From Pseudoclavibacter chungangensis (GTDB taxonomy: Bacteria; Actinomycetota; Actinomycetes; Actinomycetales; Microbacteriaceae): a DNA stretch of 64,000 bases. Position 1 is the first letter of the stretch. The number at the start of each line of letters is the position of its first letter. The notes under the pieces were generated by a model. That model was not told the origin of the DNA, did not search any database, and was given only the letters and a program-made list of their open reading frames with translations. A program made the position numbers and the translations under genes. Shown piece by piece: positions 47,103-56,075 of this stretch. The stretch is taken from NCBI RefSeq assembly GCF_013410545.1, contig NZ_JACCFV010000001.1:124001-188000 (forward strand), given 5' to 3'.

Positions 47103-47762
47103 AGCAGCCGGACCAGTTCGACCCGGAGCGAGAGCTGATCCGGCGCGACACGCACCGCGTCACGGACGACCTCGACGAACGCATCGGGCGTGTGCCCCGT
47201 CGCGGGCGTGGGCGGACCGTCGGCATCGGCACCCGATGACGGGGCGGGTGCCGCGTCCGGCGACGGTCGCGTCGCAGACGGCGTGTCACCCGACATCGAG
47301 AGGCGGACGGTTCGGCGGCCCGAGGCGGCGTCCCTCGCCGTCTCGGCCCGCGCGAGGCGTTCGGCGAACCAGGGTGGTCGGTGCTCGGGGGAGCGGGGGA
47401 ACCGCGCCTGCTCGGCGAGCACGTCCGCATCGCTCACGGCGAGTGGCGGTTCGGCAATGTCGTCGAGGTCGAACGAGGCCTCCCCGAAGGGTTCGAGCCG
47501 GGCCGTTGCGACGAACCACGTGCCGCGATCGACGACGGCCGCCGCCGACCGGAACCGCACGACGAGGTCGCGCAACTCGTCGAACGCATCGAGTGGTGAC
47601 CGTGCGATCTCCACGCCCTCGGCAGACAGCACGACCTCGCCGGCGACCCGGTCCGCGATGCCCGCGATCGAGAACGAAACGCGCCTCGCGCCGCGGAGGA
47701 CGGCGACCCCCCTGCAGGGCCTCCGCGAGTTCGCCGATGATCGTATCGATGGAGTCGGACAT
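46985..47762 (-). pseudogene. N-terminal part of the AAA+ gene, in two other frames
   Basis: From ATG 47762 the protein reads MSDSIDTIIGELAEALQG; the frame then has to shift at a run of six G (coding strand, ~47708-47713) to continue as VAVLRGARRVSFSIAGIADR...LDAFDELRDLVVRF, which stays coding to about residue 260 (LVARLRTDAVGALA). A second shift near 46960-47000 is needed to enter the AAA+ frame. Both shifts correspond to one missing base. Real disruption, assembly error in G/C runs, or, less likely, programmed frameshifting are possible. Confidence 0.6.
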
Positions 47763-47839
47763 GCATCCCCCGTTCCCGGCGCGACGTCCCCCGCCGTCCG
47801 GTGGGACCCTAGCAGCGCGGTCACCGTCCCGGCTGCCCC

Positions 47840-47974
47840 GTGACGGTGCAGTTCGTGACGGTGCAGTCCGTGACGGGGGAGCCGCGGCGGCGACGCTCGG
47901 GACGGGTCGGGTCGGGACCGTGGGGCCCAGGAGGGCGCGGCCCGGGACGGTTCAGGCCCGGGACGGTTCAGGCC
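47840..47974. repeat. short tandem repeats before the amine oxidase 3' end
   Basis: Two-and-a-half copies of a 15-bp unit (cgtgacggtgcagtt) at 47840-47878 and two exact copies of a 17-bp unit (cccgggacggttcaggc) at 47941-47974, in the gap between the AAA+ gene and the amine oxidase stop. Confidence 0.75.
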
Positions 47975-48025
47975 CGGGATCGTGAGCCCCCGGGCCCGTG
48001 AGCCCGACACCGTGCCGCCCGGCGG

Positions 48026-50035
48026 TCAGTCCTTCCCGTACACCGGCAGGCCCGTCGCCCCGTGGCCCTCGTGGCTGCAGCACGAGCCGCCCTCGGCCGG
48101 CGCCGACCAGTCGGGCACGTCGAGTGCCGGGTTGCGGTCGAAGAAGCCGTACGGCTTCAGGTGGAAGCGGTACACGTCGACCGGCATGATCGGGAAGTCC
48201 TCCGGCCGCGGCAGGTGCGTCGGCCCGAAGGTGTGCCACACGACGATGTCGCCGCCGTCGACGTCGTCGCCGTCCGCCGTGTAGGCCGGAAGCCCCGCGC
48301 CGCCCGCGTGCTGATTCGGGTAGTCGCCCGCGGGCCAGTACTCGCCGGGCTCGAACTTCGACACCCACGTGTGCTTCGTCGCGAAGCCCGCCCGCTGGTA
48401 CACGCTCGACCCCGGGTCGGCCATGAGCACGGGCAGGTCCTGGCCGATGAGCTGGAACTCGGTGGGCTTGCCGACCGCGTTCGTGCGCGTCTTCGAGCCG
48501 ATGTGCCACGTGCGCCCCGCCGCCCCGTTGCCGTCGCGGCCGCCCTCGTGCTCGAGCCGCGTACGCGACCACGTGAACGCGTTGCCGTAGGGATTCTCTT
48601 CGCCCATCGGGATGCGCACGACATCGACCTCGTCGACGTAGTTGTCGGGCCCGTCGACCTCGACGTCGAGGCGCGCACAGAACAGGTGCTGGTGCACGGG
48701 CGCGAACAGGCCCGGCGCGATCTCGAGCCGGTGCCGCTCCTCGGCCCCGGGCACGCCCGACCCGTTGAACACGATGCCCGTCGCCTTCGCCTCGACCTCG
48801 ATCGACCCGTCGAGGTAGAAGTACCAGTAGAAGCCGTAGTCGTAGTTGCCGACGGTCGCGAAGTACGACACGACGAGTCGCCGCTGCCGGCGCACGTCCG
48901 GGCGATAGCCGAGCTCCGTGTGCTTCCAGAGCACGCCGAAGTCCTCCTCGTGCATGCACACGACCTGCGGGATCGGCATCGGGTTGCCGAAATCGTCCGC
49001 GACGACGCCGTCGAAGTAGTGGATGACCCCGAGGCAGTCGCACCCGAGCGCGAGCGAGTTCGCGTTCTTGCCGAGGTTGTACTCGCCCGCATCGAAGTAG
49101 CTGATCCAGTAGCGGTTGCGCGAGTTGTCGCCGTACGGCACGACCATCTCGGGGATACTCGCCCGATACAGCACGGGGCGGTCCTCGTCACCGTCGCGGT
49201 ACGTCACCTGGTTGAGCACGAGCCCCTCGCGGGAGCTGAAGCCGACGCGGAACCGCCACCCCTGCCAGGAGACCTCGCCGCCGTCGACCGAGAAGCTCGG
49301 CCCCTCGGGCTGCGTGATCTCGATCGGCTTCAGATCGGTGCGCGCGGGGCCGACCGCCTCGGTGTCGTAGCGGCCCGAGATCTCGGCCGTCGCGACGTCG
49401 CCCTCGTCGAAGATCGAGACGACCTTCCCGCTCGTGAGATCGAGCGTCACGAGCAGCCCCTCGACCGGATGGCTCCACGCGACGTCGCCGGGCGACTCGC
49501 GCAGGAACGTGAGCGAGCGCACCATGCGTCGACCGATCTCGTCCTCGTAGCCGAAGTAGCCGGGCGCGAGCGGCCCGCAGAACGCGTGCTCCATGCGGTC
49601 CTCGAGCCCGCGGCGCCGCATCGCGGCCTGCCACTCCGGGCTCGCCTTCACGAGTCTCTCGACGGCATCGAACTCTTCCCACGCGTACGGCGGCTGGCCG
49701 TAGGGGAACTCGCCGGAGGGGACGGTCGTCGTGCGCTCGATCGCGTCGTCGGCGAGCGAGACGACCGTCTCGGTCGAGACGCCCGTGTCCCGCTCGAGAC
49801 TCACGAACAGGATCTTGCGGTCGAGCGCATCGCCCGGCCTGAACGCGCGAACCGCGTCCTTGTCGGGCTCGACGAGCAGGACGTTCGGGAAGAGCGTGTG
49901 CTCGGTGATGCGCCCCTCGCGGGCCAGGATCGCGCGCCCTCGCGCGATCTCGTCGGCCGTGAGCATGTCGAGCGGGTGGGTCGGCTCGGTGATGGTCGAC
50001 ACGCGCATTCCGTGCGTGTGGGTGGTGTCTGCCAC
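48026..50035 (-). CDS. tynA: copper-containing primary amine oxidase (tyramine-oxidase type)
   Basis: A 669-residue enzyme that oxidises primary amines to aldehyde, ammonia and hydrogen peroxide. The active-site Tyr that becomes topaquinone is in GNYDYGF; the catalytic base Asp in YFDAGEYNLG; copper ligands are the HQH of HQHLFC and the His of GPTHLPRPED. It closely resembles Arthrobacter phenylethylamine/histamine oxidases. GTG 50035 has AAAGGCAG upstream; ATG 50008 is an alternative. Divergent from an APC amine/amino-acid permease. Tyramine would give 4-hydroxyphenylacetaldehyde, upstream of the hpa route; the precise amine is inferred. Confidence 0.92.
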   Translation of the reverse strand: MADTTHTHGMRVSTITEPTHPLDMLTADEIARGRAILAREGRITEHTLFPNVLLVEPDKDAVRAFRPGDALDRKILFVSLERDTGVSTETVVSLADDAIERTTTVPSGEFPYGQPPYAWEEFDAVERLVKASPEWQAAMRRRGLEDRMEHAFCGPLAPGYFGYEDEIGRRMVRSLTFLRESPGDVAWSHPVEGLLVTLDLTSGKVVSIFDEGDVATAEISGRYDTEAVGPARTDLKPIEITQPEGPSFSVDGGEVSWQGWRFRVGFSSREGLVLNQVTYRDGDEDRPVLYRASIPEMVVPYGDNSRNRYWISYFDAGEYNLGKNANSLALGCDCLGVIHYFDGVVADDFGNPMPIPQVVCMHEEDFGVLWKHTELGYRPDVRRQRRLVVSYFATVGNYDYGFYWYFYLDGSIEVEAKATGIVFNGSGVPGAEERHRLEIAPGLFAPVHQHLFCARLDVEVDGPDNYVDEVDVVRIPMGEENPYGNAFTWSRTRLEHEGGRDGNGAAGRTWHIGSKTRTNAVGKPTEFQLIGQDLPVLMADPGSSVYQRAGFATKHTWVSKFEPGEYWPAGDYPNQHAGGAGLPAYTADGDDVDGGDIVVWHTFGPTHLPRPEDFPIMPVDVYRFHLKPYGFFDRNPALDVPDWSAPAEGGSCCSHEGHGATGLPVYGKD

Positions 50036-50363
50036 GGTGGCTGCCTTTCGTCGGACGAGTCGCTGCGCCGTTCGGCGCTTCGCTTCGCTTCGCTGCGCTT
50101 CGGTGCGGTGCGGGCGACGCGGTCGGCCGAGTCTGACACGGAATCCCGTCATTTTTCTACAAGCGTCGGTAAACACTGTGTTTCGATGCATCGAGGTCCA
50201 CCGAGGGGCGTCCGCGACCCGCGGGGGACTGATCCTCTCCATCGGTCGAAGAATGCGGTGCACGACAACACGGCTGCGTCGACGTCCAAGTGCGCCGACG
50301 ACCCGCGGCACAGGATTGGCCATGGCGCGCGAACGGACCCGCGCCCCCGAGGTTTGGAGAAAC
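50036..50363. promoter_or_regulatory. divergent promoter region of amine oxidase and permease
   Basis: This 328-bp region has no gene. At 50171-50183, AAACACTGTGTTT is a perfect palindrome (6-bp arms, 1-bp centre) in a locally AT-rich patch next to tttttctac. It is a good candidate operator for the two divergent genes. The cognate regulator is not evident in the window. Confidence 0.5.
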
Positions 50364-51851
50364 ATGACCGAATCGTCAGCGGAACCCGGAACAGCGACCG
50401 GCGGCGCACTCGACCGCCGCCGCCTCGGCGTGTCGTCCATCACGCTCATGATCATCGCGGCATCGGCGCCGCTGACGGTCATCGCGGGTGGCGTGCCCAC
50501 GAGCCTCGCGGTGAGCGGATCGCTCGGTGTGCCCTTCGGTTACATCGTGCTCGCCGTGATCCTGCTCGTGTTCGCGGTCGGCTACGCCGCCATGAGCCGC
50601 TTCGTCACCAATGCGGGCGCGTTCTACGCCTACATCGCGCAGGGCATCTCCCGCATCGCGGGTGTCGGCTCCTCGCTCGTCGCCCTCGTCTGTTACAACG
50701 CCATGCAGGTCGGCATCTTCGCGCTCTTCGGCTTCACGATCAGCGATTGGCTCGGTACGCGATTCGGCATCACGACGCCCTGGTGGCTGTGGGTCGGGCT
50801 CGGGATCATCGCCGTCGGCATCCTCGGTGTGAACCGGGTCGACCTCTCCGCGAAGGTGCTCGGCGTGCTCGTCGCGCTCGAGTTCGTCGCCGTGATCGTG
50901 TTCGACGTCGTGAGCTTCGTCGCCCAGCCCGAGGGGGTCACGATCGCGCCGCTCGCCCCGAGCTCGTTGTTCGCGCCCGGCATCGGCGTCGTGCTCGCGT
51001 TCGGCGTCGCCGCCTTCATGGGCTTCGAGTCCGCCGCCATCTACGCCGAGGAGGCGAAGGATCCGGCGCGGACGATCCCGCGAGCCACCTATCTCGCGGT
51101 CGTGGTCGCGGGGGTCTTCTACGCGCTCAGCTCGTGGGCCATGATCGTCGGGGTCGGGCCGAGCGCCGCGGTCGCGCAGAGCCAGGAGCTCGGTCCGGGC
51201 CTGCTGTTCGCGTTCCTCGGCGAGCACGTCGGCGTCGTCGTGACGGACATCGTGCACATCCTGTTCATCACGAGCCTCTTCGCGGCCCTCCAGTCGTTCC
51301 ACAACGCGGTCGCGCGCTACTTCTTCTCGCTCGGTCGCGAGGGCGTGCTGCCCCGCTGGCTCGGTTCGGTTCGCGCCTCCTCGCATGCGCCGTGGGCCGG
51401 TTCGGTGACGCAGACGGTCATCGCGATCGTCGTCACCCTCGGCTTCGTGATCGCCGGAGCGTCGAGCGACGACCCGCTGTTCCCCGTCCTCACGATGTTC
51501 ACCTGGCTCACGAACACGGGCGCGATGGGACTCGTCCTGCTCATGGCGATCGTCGGGATCGCGGTCATCGGGTTCTTCCGTCGCGATGCCCGTGGCGTCT
51601 CGGTGTGGGTGCGGCTCGTCGCCCCCGTCGTGGGGACGGTGCTCCTGACGGTGCTCCTCGTCCTGATCCTCGCGAACTTCGACATGATGCTCGGCCAGGA
51701 GGAATCGAACCTGCTCACATGGGTGCTGCCGGCGATCGTCGTCCTCCCCGGCGTGGCGGGCATGATCTGGGCCGTGGTCCTGCGCCGACGGGATCCGGCG
51801 ACGTACGCGCGCATCGGCCACAGCGTGGAGGATCCCGACCGGGTCGCGTGA
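50364..51851 (+). CDS. APC-superfamily amino acid/amine permease
   Basis: A 495-residue protein with ~12 membrane helices. The first has the unwound-helix consensus (ITLMIIAASAPLTVIAGGVP), and GFESAAIYAEEAKDPARTIPRA is the classic APC loop after helix 6. ATG 50364 follows TGGAG at good spacing. Divergent from the amine oxidase and followed by a GMC oxidoreductase, it most likely imports the amine or amino acid those enzymes use. Confidence 0.9.
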   Translation: MTESSAEPGTATGGALDRRRLGVSSITLMIIAASAPLTVIAGGVPTSLAVSGSLGVPFGYIVLAVILLVFAVGYAAMSRFVTNAGAFYAYIAQGISRIAGVGSSLVALVCYNAMQVGIFALFGFTISDWLGTRFGITTPWWLWVGLGIIAVGILGVNRVDLSAKVLGVLVALEFVAVIVFDVVSFVAQPEGVTIAPLAPSSLFAPGIGVVLAFGVAAFMGFESAAIYAEEAKDPARTIPRATYLAVVVAGVFYALSSWAMIVGVGPSAAVAQSQELGPGLLFAFLGEHVGVVVTDIVHILFITSLFAALQSFHNAVARYFFSLGREGVLPRWLGSVRASSHAPWAGSVTQTVIAIVVTLGFVIAGASSDDPLFPVLTMFTWLTNTGAMGLVLLMAIVGIAVIGFFRRDARGVSVWVRLVAPVVGTVLLTVLLVLILANFDMMLGQEESNLLTWVLPAIVVLPGVAGMIWAVVLRRRDPATYARIGHSVEDPDRVA

Positions 51852-51853
51852 TC

Positions 51854-51898
51854 GCCGACGTCCGGACGGCGGGGCCGCGGCGCCGCCCGGACGTCGGC
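51854..51898 (+). terminator. hairpin after the permease gene
   Basis: GCCGACGTCCGG (51854-51865) pairs exactly with CCGGACGTCGGC (51887-51898) across a 21-base GC-rich loop, starting 2 bp after the permease stop. No T-run. Confidence 0.65.
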
Positions 51899-51932
51899 AC
51901 GCATCGGCACGTGCCGTGCACGCATCGTCAAG

Positions 51933-51946
51933 TGACCGATCGGTCA
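51933..51946. promoter_or_regulatory. perfect 14-bp palindrome, TetR-type operator
   Basis: TGACCGATCGGTCA is fully self-complementary and resembles BetI/TetR-style sites. It lies 105 bp before the GMC oxidoreductase start, so that gene may be under TetR control; no TetR gene adjoins it. Confidence 0.55.
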
Positions 51947-52050
51947 GTCGGATGTGATGAGCGTGCGTGATGCGACGACGTGGTCGAACCGCCCCGAGGA
52001 AGGTCGACGACGACCGCGCGCGCTCCATGTGCTCCGAGGAAGGAACAGAC

Positions 52051-53583
52051 ATGACCGATGTCATCGTGATCGATGCGGGCTCCGCCGGCTCCGTCATCAC
52101 CCGCAGGCTGCTCGACGCGGGAGCGGAGGTGACACTCCTCGAGGCCGGCGGCAGCGACGTCGACCCGAGCATCCAGGACCTCGGTCGCCTCGGCGAACTC
52201 TGGGGTGGTCCGAACGACTGGAACTACTTCACGACGCCGCAGCGCAACGCGTTCGACCGCCGCATCCACTGGCCGCGCGGCCGCGTCCTCGGCGGATCGC
52301 ACTCGCTCAACGCATCGATCTACGTGCGTGGCGCGCACGGCGACTACGACCGGTGGGTGCGCGAGGGGGCGACGGGATGGTCCTGGGACGAGGTCCTGCC
52401 GGTCTTCCGGCGCATCGAGCACTTCGACGGCGGCGCGTCCGAGTACCGCGGCGAGGCTGGGCTCCTCGACGTCACGACCGACTACCCGCACAATCCCGTG
52501 TTCGAGGCGCTCCACGACGCCGCGGTAGCGGCCGGTGTCCCCGCGAATCCCGACTACAACGGGGCGACGATCGAGGGCGTCTCGTGGATGCAGCTCAATC
52601 TGCGCGACGGCGAGCGGTTCTCGTCGTATCGCGCCTACCTCCGCCCCGTGCAGGACGACCCGCGGCTCACGCTCCGGACGGGAGCCTGGGTGCACCGTCT
52701 GCTGTTCGACGGGGGCCGGGTCACGGGCGTCGAGGTCGAGATCGACGGCACGCTCGAGCGCCTCCACGCCGACGAGGTCGTCCTCGCGGCGGGCGCGCTC
52801 GACAGTCCGCGCGTCCTGCTGCATTCCGGGATCGGGCCCGCGGGTCACCTGCGCGACGTCGGGATCGACGTCGTCGTGGACCGCAGCGGTGTCGGCGAGA
52901 ACCTGCACGATCACCTGCTCGTCCCGTTCCTCGTGCAGCTCGACCGGGCGTGGCCCGAGCGGCAGGTCAACGAGCCGGTCGCACAGGTGCACAGCTTCAC
53001 GACGTTCCGCGAGGGCAGCGACGTGCCCGACACGCAGCCGATCTACTTCGACGTGCCCATGATCGCGCCCGACGGAGTCGACCTCGCGAACGTCCTCACG
53101 CTGCAGGCCGGCCTCGTGCGCCCCGAGAGCCGGGGCACGTTCCGGCTCGCGAGCGCCGACCCCCGCGAACGGCCGCTCATGGACCCGAACATCCTCGACG
53201 AGCAGGCCGACGTCGAGAGTCTGCGACGCTCCATGGCGCAGATCATCGACATCGCCGGGCAGTCGCCGCTCGCGGAGGCGTGGGGCGCGCGCATCGTGTT
53301 CCCGACGCCGGACGCCCTCGACGACGCGTCGCTCGATCGACACATGCGCGAGTGGGTGACGACGTACCACCACCAGGTCGGCACGTGCCGGATGGGCACG
53401 GACGACGGTGCCGTCGTCGACCCGACCACGTTCCGCGTGCACGGTGTCGACGGACTGCGCGTGGCGGACGCGTCGATCATGCCGAGCGTCCCCTCGGGCA
53501 ACACGAACGCGCCGTCGATCCTCATCGGCGAGCGCGCGTCCGACGCGATCATCGCCGACGGCGCATTCGGTCGCGATGCCTGA
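52051..53583 (+). CDS. GMC-family FAD oxidoreductase (choline-dehydrogenase-like)
   Basis: A 510-residue flavoprotein: N-terminal FAD fold, then WPRGRVLGGSHSLNASIYVRG, VVLAAGALDSPRVLLHSGIG, VGENLHDH, and the C-terminal active-site block YHHQVGTCRMG with SVPSGNTNAPSILIGERASD. It would oxidise an alcohol to an aldehyde or ketone. Oddity: the first glycine of the usual GxGxxG FAD loop (VGAGSAG) is Asp here (VIDAGSAGS), which may weaken FAD binding. ATG 52051 has GAGGAAGG upstream. Next to the APC permease; substrate unknown. Confidence 0.88.
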   Translation: MTDVIVIDAGSAGSVITRRLLDAGAEVTLLEAGGSDVDPSIQDLGRLGELWGGPNDWNYFTTPQRNAFDRRIHWPRGRVLGGSHSLNASIYVRGAHGDYDRWVREGATGWSWDEVLPVFRRIEHFDGGASEYRGEAGLLDVTTDYPHNPVFEALHDAAVAAGVPANPDYNGATIEGVSWMQLNLRDGERFSSYRAYLRPVQDDPRLTLRTGAWVHRLLFDGGRVTGVEVEIDGTLERLHADEVVLAAGALDSPRVLLHSGIGPAGHLRDVGIDVVVDRSGVGENLHDHLLVPFLVQLDRAWPERQVNEPVAQVHSFTTFREGSDVPDTQPIYFDVPMIAPDGVDLANVLTLQAGLVRPESRGTFRLASADPRERPLMDPNILDEQADVESLRRSMAQIIDIAGQSPLAEAWGARIVFPTPDALDDASLDRHMREWVTTYHHQVGTCRMGTDDGAVVDPTTFRVHGVDGLRVADASIMPSVPSGNTNAPSILIGERASDAIIADGAFGRDA

Positions 53584-54139
53584 TCGGAGCCCGGCCCGCG
53601 GGGTGGGACGGTCGTCGGATCGAGACGTTCTGTCACGTTCGTTGGTGGAGTTCGCCCACGGCGCTTGTGGGGAGCGTGCTATCGGCTATCGCTGGAGGCC
53701 CTGACGGTGTGATACTGAGACATCCCGGTCCTGCGGAGTCCGCCAGGGCCGTCCGATCGCCAACGAGTCGTCGACGACGAGGGGGTGGTCGGAGAACGGA
53801 GTGAGTTTTCCGAGCCGCGCCGCCCCGGGGATGCCGTGTTCCCCCGGGGCGGCGCTTTTTCCCGTCCGATCGTGCGTCCGCGGGAAGAGGCCGAAATGTC
53901 CGATTCTCGGCCGGAACGGGTGAATCGGTTCAGGCGTGTGTGGGGGAGATGGGGCTCTCGGAGCGCAGTCACCCATTCCCGCCGATATCCCGTCGTCGCG
54001 CCACAACCACCAGACGGACCACCCGAGAACGTCGAGGGGATGATTTCGAACGGGAGCTCGCGCCCACCCCTAGGGTTCGAGGATCCGATGCGATAACGTC
54101 CCAGAGTACTACTGGTGCTCGACGCGACAGGAGCCGCAT
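53584..54139 (+). terminator. gap with a perfect-stem intrinsic terminator at 53817-53860
   Basis: A 14-bp perfect stem (GCGCCGCCCCGGGG, 53817-53830, with 53842-53855), an 11-base loop and then TTTTT: the best intrinsic terminator in the window. It lies 234 bp past the GMC stop, rather far, so it may end a separate short transcript. A 66-codon ORF at 53896-54096 (MSDSRPERVNRFRR) has a GAGG site but poor coding character. Nothing else is convincing in this 556-bp gap. Confidence 0.8.
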
Positions 54140-54589
54140 ATGACCTCGTACGACCAGCCCCAGGGTGGGGTTCCCGCAACTCAGTCAACCGGCGCGTTCA
54201 GCTGGTGGTCCTACTTCTTCTCGTTCGTCCCGTTCGTCGGGGGACTCGCGTACATCATCATCGTGATCGTGCTGTTCTCGCAGAGCCGTGAGCGGGGCGA
54301 GCTCGCGCGCGGCAACGCACGCAACGCGCTGAACTGGATGCTCACGTTCGTTCTCGGTGGGATCGTCATCAGCGTCATCGCGATCATCATCGTCTTCGCG
54401 ACCGCATCCACCACCACGACGTCGACCGGCGTCTCCGCGGACTCGACGTCGCCGCTGCTGTTCATCCCGTGGCTCCTCGGGGCGATCTGGGGCATCGTGG
54501 CCATCGTGTTCGCGATCATGGGCGGCCTCGCTGCAGGTAGGGGCCAGGTCTACCGCGCCCCCGCGGCGATCAACTTCATCAAGGGCTGA
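54140..54589 (+). CDS. DUF4870-like membrane protein 1
   Basis: A 149-residue protein: a short polar N-terminus, then three membrane segments (WWSYFFSFVPFVGGLAYIIIVIVL; NWMLTFVLGGIVISVIAIIIVF; LFIPWLLGAIWGIVAIVFAIMG) with the conserved NARNALNWML between the first two. This matches the DUF4870/Tic20-like family of unknown role. ATG 54140 has AGGAG upstream. First of three tandem paralogues. Confidence 0.85.
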   Translation: MTSYDQPQGGVPATQSTGAFSWWSYFFSFVPFVGGLAYIIIVIVLFSQSRERGELARGNARNALNWMLTFVLGGIVISVIAIIIVFATASTTTTSTGVSADSTSPLLFIPWLLGAIWGIVAIVFAIMGGLAAGRGQVYRAPAAINFIKG

Positions 54590-54752
54590 CCCGGGCCCCG
54601 ACGCCCCCGTTCGACCCGCTCCTCGGGTCGAACGGGGGCGTTCGTGCGTCCGCGCGGACACGTGTCGACGAATCACGGGGCCTCCGAGCGGCAGCGGCGC
54701 ACCGTAGGCTCGCACGGACGGGACGCGCACGGTGACCGCGGAGGGGGAACAC

Positions 54753-55403
54753 ATGGGGACCGAACACGACGGCATCGACGATTCCGCCGGGCAGACGGAC
54801 GGTTCGGGGACGAGCACGTGGGTGACGGGCGAACCCGCATCGACGTCGCTCGACAAAGCGTTGCCGGACCCCGCTGGGCCGGCGGCGGTGCAGACACCTG
54901 CGCCGGCAGCCGCGCCGACACCGGGCGGTGCCGGGGCCACGTCCGCCTGGCCGCATTCGGGAGCATCCGGTGTGGCGCCGGGCGGCGGGGTTCCCGCGCC
55001 GATGCCCGTCACCTCGACCGGTGCGATGGCCTGGTGGTGCATGTTCTTCAGCTACATCCCCTTCGTCGGCGGACTCGCGTGGCTCGTCGTCGCGCTCGTC
55101 ACCTATCTCCGCGAACGCAGCAACCCCTTCGAGCCCGCGCGCCTCAATGCGCGCAACGGGCTGAACTGGATGCTGACCTACACGGCCGTGCAGGTGGTGA
55201 TCTTCGTACTCATCGCACTCGTCGTGGTGTTCGCGAGCGCGAACGGCAGCGACGAGGGGACCGTGGGGCTGTTCGTGATTCCGCTGTACCTGCTCGCCTG
55301 CATCTGGGGCATCACGGCGATCGTGACGGCGATCAAGGGTGGCATCGCGGCCGGGCGCGGCGAAGTCCACGCGCCGTCCTACCTGATCACGTTCGTCCGA
55401 TAG
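54753..55403 (+). CDS. DUF4870-like membrane protein 2, long N-terminal tail
   Basis: A 216-residue paralogue with a ~85-residue Ala/Pro/Gly/Thr-rich N-terminal tail before the same three-segment core (MAWWCMFFSYIPFVGGLAWL, NARNGLNWMLTY). ATG 54753 is chosen because GGAGGGGGAACAC stands just before it, the same leader as in copy 3; GTG 54732 is in frame but unsupported. Confidence 0.82.
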   Translation: MGTEHDGIDDSAGQTDGSGTSTWVTGEPASTSLDKALPDPAGPAAVQTPAPAAAPTPGGAGATSAWPHSGASGVAPGGGVPAPMPVTSTGAMAWWCMFFSYIPFVGGLAWLVVALVTYLRERSNPFEPARLNARNGLNWMLTYTAVQVVIFVLIALVVVFASANGSDEGTVGLFVIPLYLLACIWGITAIVTAIKGGIAAGRGEVHAPSYLITFVR

Positions 55404-55527
55404 GCAGGATCGCCGACGCACCGGTCCGGGGCGCGAGCCCGCGGATCTCGGGGCGGGCGGGGGCACATCGCGACGCATACGCTCGTGCGGTCGGGTCGCA
55501 GGGGCGACCGTCATGGAGGGGGAGCAC

Positions 55528-56031
55528 ATGGACGACGCGCGCGCGACCACGCCCGGGAGCTATGTCACGTCGCAGGGGCCGGGTCGGTCGCGAACGAGTG
55601 AGGACGGGACGACGTCGCACGCCGACGCCGCTCCCGTGACGGGCGCGCTCGCGTGGTGGTCGGCGTTCTACCTCTTCATTCCCGTGCTCGGGTTCCTGGT
55701 CTGGGTGCTCGTCGTGATCTCCACGTATCGGGAGGAGCGGAAGAACCCGGTCGAGGCCGTCCGGGTCAACGTGCGCAACGGCCTGAACTGGATGCTCACG
55801 TACATCGCCGTGCAGCTCGTCCTGTTCGCGCTCGTCGTGGCCCTCGTCGCCGTGGGCGTGGAGAGCCGCGACGGCGGGGCCTGGGCGGGGCTCGCCGCAT
55901 CCGCGGTGCTCCTCGGGGTCGCGAGCTGGGGCACGCTCGCCCTCATCACCGCGATCATGGGCGGCCAGGCCGCCGATCGGGGCGTCGGGTTCCGGACCGT
56001 GTTCGCGATCCCGTTCGTCCGGTCCTCGTGA
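55528..56031 (+). CDS. DUF4870-like membrane protein 3
   Basis: A 167-residue paralogue: polar N-terminus (~35 residues), then the core LAWWSAFYLFIPVLGFLVWV and NVRNGLNWMLTYIAVQ and a third segment. ATG 55528 follows GGAGGGGGAGCAC; ATG 55513 lies inside that ribosome site and is less likely. Proteins 2 and 3 share leader and core sequence, showing recent duplication. Confidence 0.82.
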   Translation: MDDARATTPGSYVTSQGPGRSRTSEDGTTSHADAAPVTGALAWWSAFYLFIPVLGFLVWVLVVISTYREERKNPVEAVRVNVRNGLNWMLTYIAVQLVLFALVVALVAVGVESRDGGAWAGLAASAVLLGVASWGTLALITAIMGGQAADRGVGFRTVFAIPFVRSS

Positions 56032-56075
56032 CATGCGCGCATGGTCGGGAATACTCGATGATCCAGGACGTTCAC

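Noticed and set aside
48062..51970. A 1302-codon plus-strand frame
   Set aside because: Antisense to the amine oxidase and out of frame with the permease; such long shadows are usual at this GC content.
54068..54090. A 'ggttcgaggatcc' stretch like a tRNA T-arm or attachment core
   Set aside because: No acceptor stem, anticodon arm or integrase is present, so neither a tRNA nor an att site can be supported.
53896..54096. A 66-codon ORF after the terminator
   Set aside because: It has a GAGG site, but third positions are not GC-biased and the protein shows no pattern; kept only as a remark.
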